Shown one piece after another: positions 1-5,055 of a stretch of DNA of 5,362 bases. Numbering within the stretch: position 1 is the first letter of the stretch; the number at the start of each line of letters is the position of its first letter. A program made the translations under genes and the position numbers. Where the stretch lies: NCBI GenBank assembly GCA_003562655.1, contig PWUC01000088.1, positions 1 to 5,362 on the forward strand. The letters are read 5' to 3'. The stretch is from Clostridia bacterium (GTDB lineage: Bacteria > Bacillota_E > SLMV01 > PUMD01). Under the pieces are notes generated by a model, which saw only the letters and a program-made list of their open reading frames with translations, was not told where the DNA came from and ran no database searches.

Positions 1-66
1 CAGAAGCACTGCGGTTTTTGCAATCCAGCCGGTCGCCGTCGCTACTGTGGCAGTCGTCTGACTCAT
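1..66 (-). CDS. N-terminal 22 codons of an unidentified gene (cut by window edge)
   Basis: An ATG at 66-64 opens a minus-strand frame that stays open to the window edge. It is preceded by a textbook Shine-Dalgarno, GGAGGAGGT, with GGAGG at 78-74 and 7 nt to the ATG. A matching promoter lies further upstream at 137-109, leaving a leader of about 35 nt. The visible protein starts MSQTTATVATATGWIAKTAV, a small/Thr-rich stretch turning hydrophobic, which would fit the start of a membrane or exported protein. Too little is visible to name a family. The gene reads away from panB and has its own promoter, so it is probably a separate transcription unit. Confidence rests on the RBS and promoter, not on homology. 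Confidence 0.72.
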   Translation of the reverse strand, partial: MSQTTATVATATGWIAKTAVLL

Positions 67-108
67 CCTCGCACCTCCTCCGGATCGGTGGTGCTCGTCT
101 GCGCCCCC

Positions 109-137
109 ATTGTAGGCACAGAGGCATTTTTGGTCAA
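109..137 (-). promoter_or_regulatory. sigma70-type promoter for the partial gene at 1-66
   Basis: On the minus strand there is TTGACC at 137-132 (5 of 6 to TTGACA), an exact 17-nt spacer, and TACAAT at 114-109 (5 of 6 to TATAAT). A start site near 102 would give a leader of about 35 nt before the ATG at 66. Position, spacing and direction all agree with the downstream RBS. This is the best promoter match in the window. Confidence 0.7.
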
Positions 138-153
138 ACGGCCTCAGAGGACA

Positions 154-168
154 TGTGAGCGGTTCACA
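154..168. promoter_or_regulatory. TGTGA-N5-TCACA palindrome, candidate activator or operator site
   Basis: The plus strand reads TGTGAGCGGTTCACA, a near-perfect inverted repeat around G161. Its centre is about 59 bp upstream of the predicted start site of the promoter at 109-137, close to the -61.5 position known for class I CRP activation in E. coli. The half-sites match the CRP half-site TGTGA, but the gap is 5 nt rather than the canonical 6. It also resembles a LacI-type operator (TGTGAGC, central G). Which protein binds, if any, is inference. Confidence 0.4.
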
Positions 169-205
169 GCACCTTACAGACTCTAGGCTCCTCGTTACTG
201 CCTTT

Positions 206-221
206 TGTGATGATCATCACG
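206..221. promoter_or_regulatory. TGTGA-N6-TCACG palindrome (CRP/FNR-family-like site)
   Basis: The plus strand contains GTGATGATCATCAC, a perfect 14-bp palindrome at 207-220. Read with its flanks it is TGTGA-TGATCA-TCACG, matching 9 of 10 half-site bases of the CRP consensus TGTGA-N6-TCACA. It can also be read as TGAT-N4-ATCA, close to the FNR half-sites. Its centre (213.5) is 52.5 bp from the centre of the 154-168 palindrome, which is five turns of B-DNA, so both would lie on the same face. The centre is about 111 bp upstream of the predicted start site of the 1-66 gene. Confidence 0.45.
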
Positions 222-564
222 TAGTCCCATTATGCCATGCCTCGCAGCCAGACGGGCAACTTGTGGAAAAGGATGCCCCCTCACACTGATAGCAAACACA
301 TGGTCTGGCCAGATCTGTCTTATCGCCCTGTACCGATTCCAAATGCTCTGTCATTCGACAAGATCCACCGGGGCTCAGGGCGATCCCGTCCCGCCTATCA
401 ACACGTACAGGCGGGTGACATTTCCGGGGCAGGTCGCGGGGCGGCATCGTAAGCGCCGCATGTGCGTCTGCCGGGCTATTTCCCTCACAGCGACGGGGAT
501 GGTGCCCAGATGCGGGGGCCACGCTGAAAGCCTCTGGCCCAGGGTGTTCAGAGGGTATGAGGAG
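222..564. other. Gene-poor stretch with two modest inverted repeats
   Basis: No reading frame here has a convincing RBS, protein-like composition or the high GC3 of the real genes nearby. Two inverted repeats are visible: CCCGCCT/AGGCGGG (390-396 with 409-415, 12-nt loop) and GGGCCA/TGGCCC (516-521 with 535-540, 13-nt loop). Neither has a T-tract. I looked for tRNA T-loops, the SRP RNA core and RNase P signatures and saw none. The stretch could be degraded sequence, a long spacer, or host an RNA I cannot recognise. Confidence 0.5.
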
Positions 565-618
565 TAAACGAAAGAGCTCCAGCCTCGAGTTCAGTGGACT
601 GAACCCTCGCTGGAGCTC
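565..618 (-). terminator. Likely rho-independent terminator downstream of panB
   Basis: The arms GAGCTCCAGC (574-583) and GCTGGAGCTC (609-618) pair perfectly over 10 bp. Inside them a second stem, GTTCAG/CTGAAC (589-594 with 599-604), closes a 4-nt loop, with an internal loop of 5 and 4 nt between the two stems. On the minus strand the hairpin is followed directly by TTTCGTTT (573-566), the T-rich tract expected of an intrinsic terminator. The plus strand has no T-tract after it, so the direction is minus. It lies about 170 nt past the panB stop, leaving a long 3' untranslated stretch (619-787) in which I see no other feature. Confidence 0.68.
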
Positions 619-787
619 GCAACTACTGGCATTGACCCGTGAGGGCCGCGGGTACCAGGGGCGGTGCGGTGCCCCGCGACCCAGAAGACTCGCCGCGAGT
701 TCGAGACTTTCACATACGTACAGGCCCCCTGCTGGCCTGCCGCCTCAGAACCGGCGCCGCTGCACAGGGGGTGGGGGCGGCTTCGCC

Positions 788-1645
788 TCAGCCTCCATCC
801 TCCCTCAGCATCTCGATCATGCGCTCCTCTTCACCAGAAGACATATTGTAGGTATGCTGTGCCTCGGGAAACCGGCCCTTCCTGACATCCTCGCCGTAGG
901 TCTCGAAGGCTGCCACCATGTCGTCAGCCAGCTCCGCATACTTCTTCACGAACTTGGGGGTGAAGGCCTGGAAGATGCCCAGAAGATCCGAGACGATGAG
1001 AAGCTGCCCAGCGCAGTCCAGTCCGGCCCCTATACTCAGAATCGGTATCTCGGCCCTCGCGCTGATCTCTCGCGTCACCGGCGGGGGAACGGCCTCGATC
1101 AGTATGGAAAAGGCCCCGGCCTCCTCCACCGCCCGGGCATCCTTCATGATCTCCATGGCCGTCTCTGCATCCCTGGCCTGCGCCTTGAATCCGCCCAGCT
1201 GGCCCGCAGACTGGGGGGTCAGACCCAGGTGTCCCATGACAAGCATCCCGGCATCGGTGATGGCGCGAACGTGGTCTGCAACTCGCTGCCCGCCCTCAAG
1301 CTTCACCGCGTCGGCCCCGGTCTCCTTGATGAGACGCCCTGCATTGGCCACAGCGTCCTCGGGGGAAATCTGGTAGGACATGAAGGGCATGTCCGCGATC
1401 ACGAAGGTGTTGGGGGCGCCCCTCCTGACAGCCTGGGTGTGCCGGACCATGTCATCCATGGTAACGGGGATGGTACTGTCATACCCCAGCAGGCACATCC
1501 CCACCGAGTCGCCCACCAGGATCATGTCCACCCCGGCCTTCTCCTGCAGCATGGCGGTGGGATGGTCATAGGCGGTCAAAAACACGATCTTCCTTCCCTC
1601 TCTGCGCATCTTCTGAAAATCCAGAACCGTCTTTTTCTTGGCCAC
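788..1645 (-). CDS. panB: 3-methyl-2-oxobutanoate (ketopantoate) hydroxymethyltransferase family protein
   Basis: Family reaction: 5,10-methylene-tetrahydrofolate plus 2-oxoisovalerate gives ketopantoate, the first committed step of pantothenate and CoA synthesis, in the cytoplasm. The 285-aa product is one TIM-barrel domain, slightly longer than E. coli PanB (264 aa). Visible family motifs are TAYD (24-27), VGDSVGM with metal ligand D46 and S47, DSTIPVT (56-62), VRRGAPN (73-79), ADMPF with metal ligand D85, VKLEGG with K115 and E117, GHLGLTPQS with H139, and LIEAVP with catalytic E184. All key residues of E. coli PanB (D45, D84, K112, E114, H136, E181) have a counterpart. I chose the GTG at 1645 because a strong RBS lies 7 nt upstream and homologues begin near here; an in-frame ATG at 1726 lacks an RBS. 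Two sites differ from typical biosynthetic enzymes: KAQAR where KVQGR is usual, and VSDLLG where a His-Asp is usual. The acidic tail after residue 262 is extra. panC and panD are not adjacent. A divergent paralogue with another substrate is possible. Confidence 0.9.
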   Translation of the reverse strand: MAKKKTVLDFQKMRREGRKIVFLTAYDHPTAMLQEKAGVDMILVGDSVGMCLLGYDSTIPVTMDDMVRHTQAVRRGAPNTFVIADMPFMSYQISPEDAVANAGRLIKETGADAVKLEGGQRVADHVRAITDAGMLVMGHLGLTPQSAGQLGGFKAQARDAETAMEIMKDARAVEEAGAFSILIEAVPPPVTREISARAEIPILSIGAGLDCAGQLLIVSDLLGIFQAFTPKFVKKYAELADDMVAAFETYGEDVRKGRFPEAQHTYNMSSGEEERMIEMLREDGG

Positions 1646-1652
1646 AACTGTT

Positions 1653-1660
1653 CCCTCCCC
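1653..1660 (-). promoter_or_regulatory. Ribosome binding site that fixes the panB start
   Basis: The minus strand reads GGGGAGGG (1660-1653), then 7 nt, then GTG at 1645-1643. The in-frame ATGs further upstream, at 1726 and at codon 11 of that longer frame, have no comparable purine tract. This supports the GTG start and a 285-aa rather than 312-aa protein. Confidence 0.75.
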
Positions 1661-1940
1661 AAAAACGAAGCTTCTGGTCGTCGCCGCCTCTGACATCGGT
1701 GGCGGCTCAGAGTCTCCATTCGTCACCCGCCAGGGGAATCCCTGCTGGAACCGCTCCCCGGGCCCCCGGCCGGGATCTGCCGTTGGGGTTCAGAGTCGGG
1801 CGAGTCAGTCAAACCGGTCGCGCCGGTGCCTGTTGCTCCGGGCCGCACGGGCCCTCACCCGATGTGCGTTCTCATTCGGCTGCAGCGGTGAAGGTCAGCC
1901 ACTGCCTTCAGGCGAATCAGTGTCCCAGTGAGCGACCTGG

Positions 1941-1970
1941 ATTGTGTGTACCGGAGCACCGTGCTGCCAA
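1941..1970 (-). promoter_or_regulatory. Weak candidate promoter for panB
   Basis: On the minus strand there is TTGGCA (1970-1965, 5 of 6 to the -35 consensus), an 18-nt spacer, then CACAAT (1946-1941, 4 of 6 to the -10 consensus). It begins 7 bp past the upstream gene's stop and would give a long leader of about 290 nt. No better pair was found closer to the GTG. The spacer contains the short palindrome AGCAC-C-GTGCT. Confidence 0.28.
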
Positions 1971-1976
1971 TCCCTG

Positions 1977-2807
1977 TCACTCGTCACTGTCCAGCCGGGC
2001 GATCCCGGGGTTGCGCGCAAGCTCCCTCATGTAGGCGAGTACTGCGGCGCAGAGGGCACCCGCAGCGATGAGCTCAATGGACTCTTCAACCAGAAAATCC
2101 ATGATGTAAAAACCTATGGGCCGACCCACATCCGTGGGGATGAAGAGGGCATCAAAGGGCTCTGCAAGCCCCCAGACGTCAAGAAGCCATGCCCCGGCAT
2201 GATCGTACCAGTCACCGAAGTGCCGGGTGACAGAGGCGATGGCGGCCACCGCGTAGAGCAGGTATCCACTGACCATGTAATTCCGCGTCTCGCCGTGACG
2301 CCAGGGATAACGCCAGAACCGAACCAGGGCATAGATCATCAGCAGACCGAGAAGAGAATAGATGACCAGTTCCACCACGATGCCGATGGTCATGGTGTCA
2401 CCAAAGGCCAGGCGTATGTAGAACTTGATCCGGTGACGCAGATTGCCGGCATCCTCCATGAGCATGATGCCCGTGCCGGCGGCCACCAGCGCAAAGAACC
2501 GGGCCGGGCGATGATGCCCCCTTTCTCCCAGCTGTCCAACGAGGCAGCCGCACAGAATCACCGTGGCCGTCAGGTAAGCCCACTGCAGCATTTCGGTGGG
2601 GCTGCCCTCAGTGAACAGGTAATACCACATGAAGGGGCGTTCCGCGCCCCGGTTTATCAACCGGTCCGTGAGGGCCAGCACATTGTGGACATCGCCGAGA
2701 TAGGAGATGAACCAGGCAAAAACAAGATAGGCTGCGGCGAAGCCGAAGACGTGAACGGGCTGGATCCGGTTGCAAAACCGACCCGGCGGACAGGTGGTGC
2801 GCCTCAT
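1977..2807 (-). CDS. Uncharacterised multi-pass membrane protein (about six spans)
   Basis: I do not recognise the family with confidence. The 276-aa product has hydrophobic segments at about 19-38, 72-94, 101-119, 138-164, 176-196 and 233-260, suggesting six membrane spans and an inner-membrane location. There is no cleavable signal peptide. Polar, charged residues sit in or at the edge of membrane segments: EDAGNLRHR (118-126) at the end of span 3, a conserved-looking HFGDWYDHAG (197-206) between spans 5 and 6, and EESIEL (241-246) inside the last span. Such buried Glu/Asp/His residues suggest metal, haem, proton or lipid-headgroup chemistry, but this is inference. The ATG at 2807 is supported by AGGGAGG (2823-2817) with a 9-nt spacer and by an extended -10 promoter about 40 bp upstream. 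The flanking genes run the same way but are set apart by hairpins and a promoter, so it is probably transcribed alone or with panB by read-through. Confidence 0.82.
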   Translation of the reverse strand: MRRTTCPPGRFCNRIQPVHVFGFAAAYLVFAWFISYLGDVHNVLALTDRLINRGAERPFMWYYLFTEGSPTEMLQWAYLTATVILCGCLVGQLGERGHHRPARFFALVAAGTGIMLMEDAGNLRHRIKFYIRLAFGDTMTIGIVVELVIYSLLGLLMIYALVRFWRYPWRHGETRNYMVSGYLLYAVAAIASVTRHFGDWYDHAGAWLLDVWGLAEPFDALFIPTDVGRPIGFYIMDFLVEESIELIAAGALCAAVLAYMRELARNPGIARLDSDE

Positions 2808-2842
2808 CTACGAAGGCCTCCCTGCTCTGTACATTCACCAGT

Positions 2843-2851
2843 ATTATATCA
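2843..2851 (-). promoter_or_regulatory. Extended -10 promoter for the membrane-protein gene
   Basis: The minus strand reads TGATATAAT (2851-2843): a perfect TATAAT (2848-2843) with the TG of an extended -10 one base upstream. No good -35 is visible at 15-18 bp, as is common for extended -10 promoters. A start near 2836 gives a leader of about 28 nt containing the AGGGAGG ribosome binding site. The AT-rich hexamer stands out in GC-rich surroundings. Confidence 0.62.
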
Positions 2852-2876
2852 CTACGGACAGCCGGAAGAGGAATCT

Positions 2877-2939
2877 GACGGCAGCGCCACAGCCGTCGAT
2901 CTCGCGCACCCTAGGGCAGGACTGTGCATGCTCTGCCCT
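2877..2939. repeat. Two perfect inverted repeats between deacylase stop and membrane-protein promoter
   Basis: GACGGC (2877-2882) pairs with GCCGTC (2892-2897) across a 9-nt loop. AGGGCAG (2913-2919) pairs with CTGCCCT (2933-2939) across a 13-nt loop. Neither is followed by a T-tract. With the stronger hairpin at 2986-3019 they make three stem-loops in about 140 bases. On the minus strand they come after the deacylase stop and before the membrane-gene promoter, so they may help end transcription or protect the 3' end of the deacylase message. Confidence 0.4.
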
Positions 2940-2985
2940 CGGCGCTGACCTGCAGAGTTGATTCTCCCGGCTGTGGAGGCGAGAT

Positions 2986-3019
2986 TCCTGGAGGGGGATC
3001 CTCGCATCCCCCTCCAGGA
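2986..3019 (-). terminator. Strong 14-bp hairpin just past the deacylase stop
   Basis: TCCTGGAGGGGGAT (2986-2999) and ATCCCCCTCCAGGA (3006-3019) are perfect inverted repeats with a 6-nt loop. The hairpin begins 9 nt after the stop codon of the deacylase on the minus strand, the usual place for a transcription stop or 3' stabiliser. Neither side has a T-tract (the minus strand continues ATCTCGCC), so it is not a classical intrinsic terminator. It could act as a rho-assisted stop or as an mRNA 3'-end barrier. Confidence 0.55.
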
Positions 3020-3028
3020 GCCCACCCG

Positions 3029-4657
3029 TTAGTACAGAACTCTGCCCTGTTTGTCGCGGAGAACCTGTCCGGCCCGGACGGGCTGTATCTCGTTGCTGTG
3101 AACGGCCACCTGACCGTTGACAATGACGTATTCCATCCCTGCCGGCGGCAGGCATGGCTCGGCAACCGTGGCGCAATCCCCCACGGTCTCGGGGTCGAAG
3201 ACAATGAGATCAGCCCAGAAACCGCGGGCTATGAGGCCCCGGTCGGGAAGCTCAAGCCGCTCCGCCGGCATACCGGTCATCTTGTAGACCGCGTCCTCGA
3301 GGGTGAGAAGCCTCTCCTCCCGGACGTACTTGCCCAGGACCCGGGGGAAGGTCCCGTACTGGCGCGGATGCACCGTGGACCAGCCCCTCTCCTCCTCGCG
3401 GTCGCGGGCATAGCTGCGTATGCCGGAGTCGCTGCCGATCATGACCAGCGGATGGGCCACGATGGCACGGACGTCGTCCTCGCTCATGATGCCAGCCGCC
3501 TTGACGCGGAGTTCGTTTTCTACCAGGAGGTGGAAAACGGCGCCCGCCAGGTCTGTATCCAGTTTCAGGGCCGCCTCACCCATGTCTAGTCCCTCAAACT
3601 CCTCCGTCGTCTGACACTGAACCACCCCGTACAGAGGTAGGCGGGCCGTCACGTAGGTGGGATCCTCCCTGAAGGTGCGGCGTATGGTGTCCTCGGCATC
3701 ACCGGTCCTGAGATTGCTGAGGGTTTCTTCATCGGATTCTCCCCGCAGCGCGGCGGGGAGCACCCGGTCCAGGGCCATGACGGCTGCAAAGGGATAGGGA
3801 TAGACATCCGCCATGATGTCTACACCCAGATCGCGGCCCTCCTCGAGGATGGCCAGCACCTCGTCGGCGCGTCCCCAGTTGTCCTTGCCCACCACCTTCT
3901 GGTGGGCCACCTGGACCATGGCACCCGTGCGCGCTCCAATTTCAACGACCTCCCAGGTGGCCCTATGGACATGGGTCCACTGGTCGGCAATGTGACTGGT
4001 GTACAGCCCCATGTGCTCACCGACGACACGGGTGAGTTCCACGACCTCGCGAAGCCCGCCGAAGCAACCGGGTACGTAAGCACGACCCGTACTGATGCCG
4101 AAGGCGCCCGCCTCCATGCTCTCCTGAACCAGCTCCAACATGCGGTCTATCTCCGACTCAGAGGGAAACCTCGTGTCCATTCCCATGACACAGCCCCGCA
4201 CCGTTCCCTGCCCGACAAACAGACCGTGGTTGTTGCCCAGATCTGCTCCCTCCAGACGACAGAGAAACTCGTCCATGGTGCGCCAGTCCAGTTTGAGATC
4301 TCCGGCGCGAGCCTGCATCAGCCGGGCAGCGGCCGAGGACAGAGGAGCCATACTGCCCCCACAATTCCCTGTGATCTCGGTGGTCACCCCCATCAGGAGG
4401 GACGATTCGGCAGCCGGCTCGCTGAGAATGCCCCGGTCGGAGTGGGAGTGCAGGTCGATGAAGCCCGGGCAGAGCACCCAGCCGCCCACATCCAGGGTCT
4501 GCTCAGCCCGCGGTCCTCCCCCGTCATCTGCATCTCCTCCCTCGGGGAGACGGCGGACCATCATGATCCTGCCCCTCTCGATGCCGACCTCGCCTCGGAA
4601 GGCGGGGGCACCGGTCCCGTCGATGACTGTCGCATTGCTGATAAGAAGATCAAGCAT
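3029..4657 (-). CDS. N-acyl-D-amino-acid deacylase (D-aminoacylase) family amidohydrolase
   Basis: Family role: zinc-dependent hydrolysis of N-acyl-D-amino acids to a D-amino acid and a carboxylate; relatives act on N-acyl-D-Glu or D-Asp and other amides. The 542-aa product has the N-terminal urease-like beta sandwich (LLISNATVIDGTG, 4-16), a metallo-TIM-barrel, and the C-terminal return of the sandwich (GFWADLIVFDPE, 479-490; VIVNGQVAVH, 511-520). Active-site motifs are DLHSHSD (69-74; H70, H72), EITGNCG with C99, LYTSHIADQ with H222, VQVAHQK with H252, and IGSDSG with D410. These fit the A. faecalis enzyme's H67, H69, C96, H220, H250 and D366 in order and spacing, except that the last interval is about 42 residues longer. 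I place the start at ATG 4657, where homologues begin; a GGGAG lies 11 nt upstream, and an in-frame TTG two codons earlier is possible. The frame stays open to an ATG at 4795 but those 46 residues do not look like protein. There is no signal peptide, so it is cytoplasmic. It is divergent from the amidase at 5056. Substrate is not determinable here. Confidence 0.9.
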   Translation of the reverse strand: MLDLLISNATVIDGTGAPAFRGEVGIERGRIMMVRRLPEGGDADDGGGPRAEQTLDVGGWVLCPGFIDLHSHSDRGILSEPAAESSLLMGVTTEITGNCGGSMAPLSSAAARLMQARAGDLKLDWRTMDEFLCRLEGADLGNNHGLFVGQGTVRGCVMGMDTRFPSESEIDRMLELVQESMEAGAFGISTGRAYVPGCFGGLREVVELTRVVGEHMGLYTSHIADQWTHVHRATWEVVEIGARTGAMVQVAHQKVVGKDNWGRADEVLAILEEGRDLGVDIMADVYPYPFAAVMALDRVLPAALRGESDEETLSNLRTGDAEDTIRRTFREDPTYVTARLPLYGVVQCQTTEEFEGLDMGEAALKLDTDLAGAVFHLLVENELRVKAAGIMSEDDVRAIVAHPLVMIGSDSGIRSYARDREEERGWSTVHPRQYGTFPRVLGKYVREERLLTLEDAVYKMTGMPAERLELPDRGLIARGFWADLIVFDPETVGDCATVAEPCLPPAGMEYVIVNGQVAVHSNEIQPVRAGQVLRDKQGRVLY

Positions 4658-4952
4658 CCTCAATCTCACTCCCTTTCGATATAGAGGCGTTCCTTCCTCT
4701 CCCGCGCCCGGTTTGTCGGCATCGCAGGCGCAGTCCACCGACGTTGGCAGCGGGTCACTGCGGCCGTGATCAACGCCCTCGGATTTCACCCACACAAGCC
4801 CTTCGCTGCCCGAATCTGATTTCCTTCACTGAGAAGGCCCGCGCCGGGGCCGCTGACGACATCGCACCGCACGCGCAAACCTTCACTTCAAACCGGTGTG
4901 GGCTGCAGGCGCCGGCAGAATAAAACTGCACCAGCCAAGCGGACCACCGGAT

Positions 4953-4984
4953 CCCCGGCCATCCCCCTTTCACCCCGGCCATCC
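4953..4984. repeat. Tandem 12-bp direct repeat, candidate operator
   Basis: CCCCGGCCATCC occurs perfectly twice, with a 20-bp period (about two helical turns) and an 8-bp spacer. It sits 72-103 bp upstream of the amidase ATG. Direct repeats at helical spacing in a divergent region are typical of activator or repressor binding arrays, but no regulator gene is present in the window to link to it. Confidence 0.45.
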
Positions 4985-5043
4985 TCTCGTGAGGCAGGAC
5001 AGAGGCGAGAAAGGGCGTAGATAGATAGGAAAGCATTGAGGAT

Positions 5044-5049
5044 AGGAGG
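5044..5049 (+). promoter_or_regulatory. Ribosome binding site of the amidase gene
   Basis: A perfect AGGAGG at 5044-5049 lies 6 nt before the ATG at 5056. It fixes the start of the truncated plus-strand gene. Confidence 0.8.
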
Positions 5050-5055
5050 CCTGAG

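Larger units (their letters stand above)
1646..1976 (-). other. Intergenic region and probable 5' leader of panB
   Basis: These 331 bases separate the membrane-protein stop from the panB start. No frame inside has an RBS and a plausible protein. Near the panB RBS, minus-strand segments TCTGA (1711-1707), GCCGCC (1706-1701), TCAGA (1693-1689) and GGCGGC (1688-1683) allow two competing hairpins, TCTGA/TCAGA or GCCGCC/GGCGGC, which cannot both form fully. A weak promoter candidate sits at the far end (1941-1970). A short CAGGG-GAAT-CCCTG hairpin lies around 1730-1745. I do not recognise a known riboswitch class. Confidence 0.4.
4658..5055. promoter_or_regulatory. Divergent intergenic region between deacylase and amidase
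   Basis: These 398 bases must hold the promoters of both genes. No confident sigma70 promoter is visible in either direction, suggesting weak, activator-dependent or alternative-sigma promoters. The most distinctive element is a 12-bp direct repeat, CCCCGGCCATCC, at 4953-4964 and 4973-4984, starts 20 bp apart. A short GATA-type tract, TAGATAGATAG (5018-5028), lies just before the amidase RBS. Minus-strand open frames (4770-5036 and the upstream extension of the deacylase) lack RBSs and protein-like composition. Confidence 0.5.

Noticed and set aside
217..522. 101-codon minus-strand frame with a cysteine-rich C-terminus
   Set aside because: It lacks a good RBS, its codon use has low GC3 unlike neighbours, and the N-terminal half does not look like protein. 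Kept only as a low-interest observation.
232..567. 111-codon plus-strand frame
   Set aside because: No RBS and a random-looking composition rich in Arg and Cys, with no motif.
619..787. Possible tRNA T-loop (GAGTTCGAGAC) near 690-710
   Set aside because: The flanking bases do not form a T-stem and no acceptor or anticodon arm can be drawn.
557..1693. 378-codon plus-strand open frame opposite panB
   Set aside because: It is an antisense shadow: its composition is Gly/His/Pro/Arg-rich with no domain, it has no convincing RBS, and the minus strand encodes full PanB motifs.
1944..2948. 334-codon plus-strand open frame opposite the membrane protein
   Set aside because: It has no RBS or recognisable motif and low-complexity charged composition. 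The minus frame has clear membrane spans, an RBS and a promoter.
4658..4795. 46-residue N-terminal extension of the deacylase to the ATG at 4795
   Set aside because: It has no RBS, no signal-peptide character and no similarity to the family's N-terminus, which begins right at the ATG at 4657.
5018..5028. TAGATAGATAG tract as a -10 promoter element for the amidase
   Set aside because: It matches TATAAT at only 3 of 6 positions and no -35 lies at a suitable distance.
4770..5036. 88-codon minus-strand frame upstream of the deacylase
   Set aside because: No RBS before its ATG, no domain, and it overlaps the region that must carry the divergent promoters.
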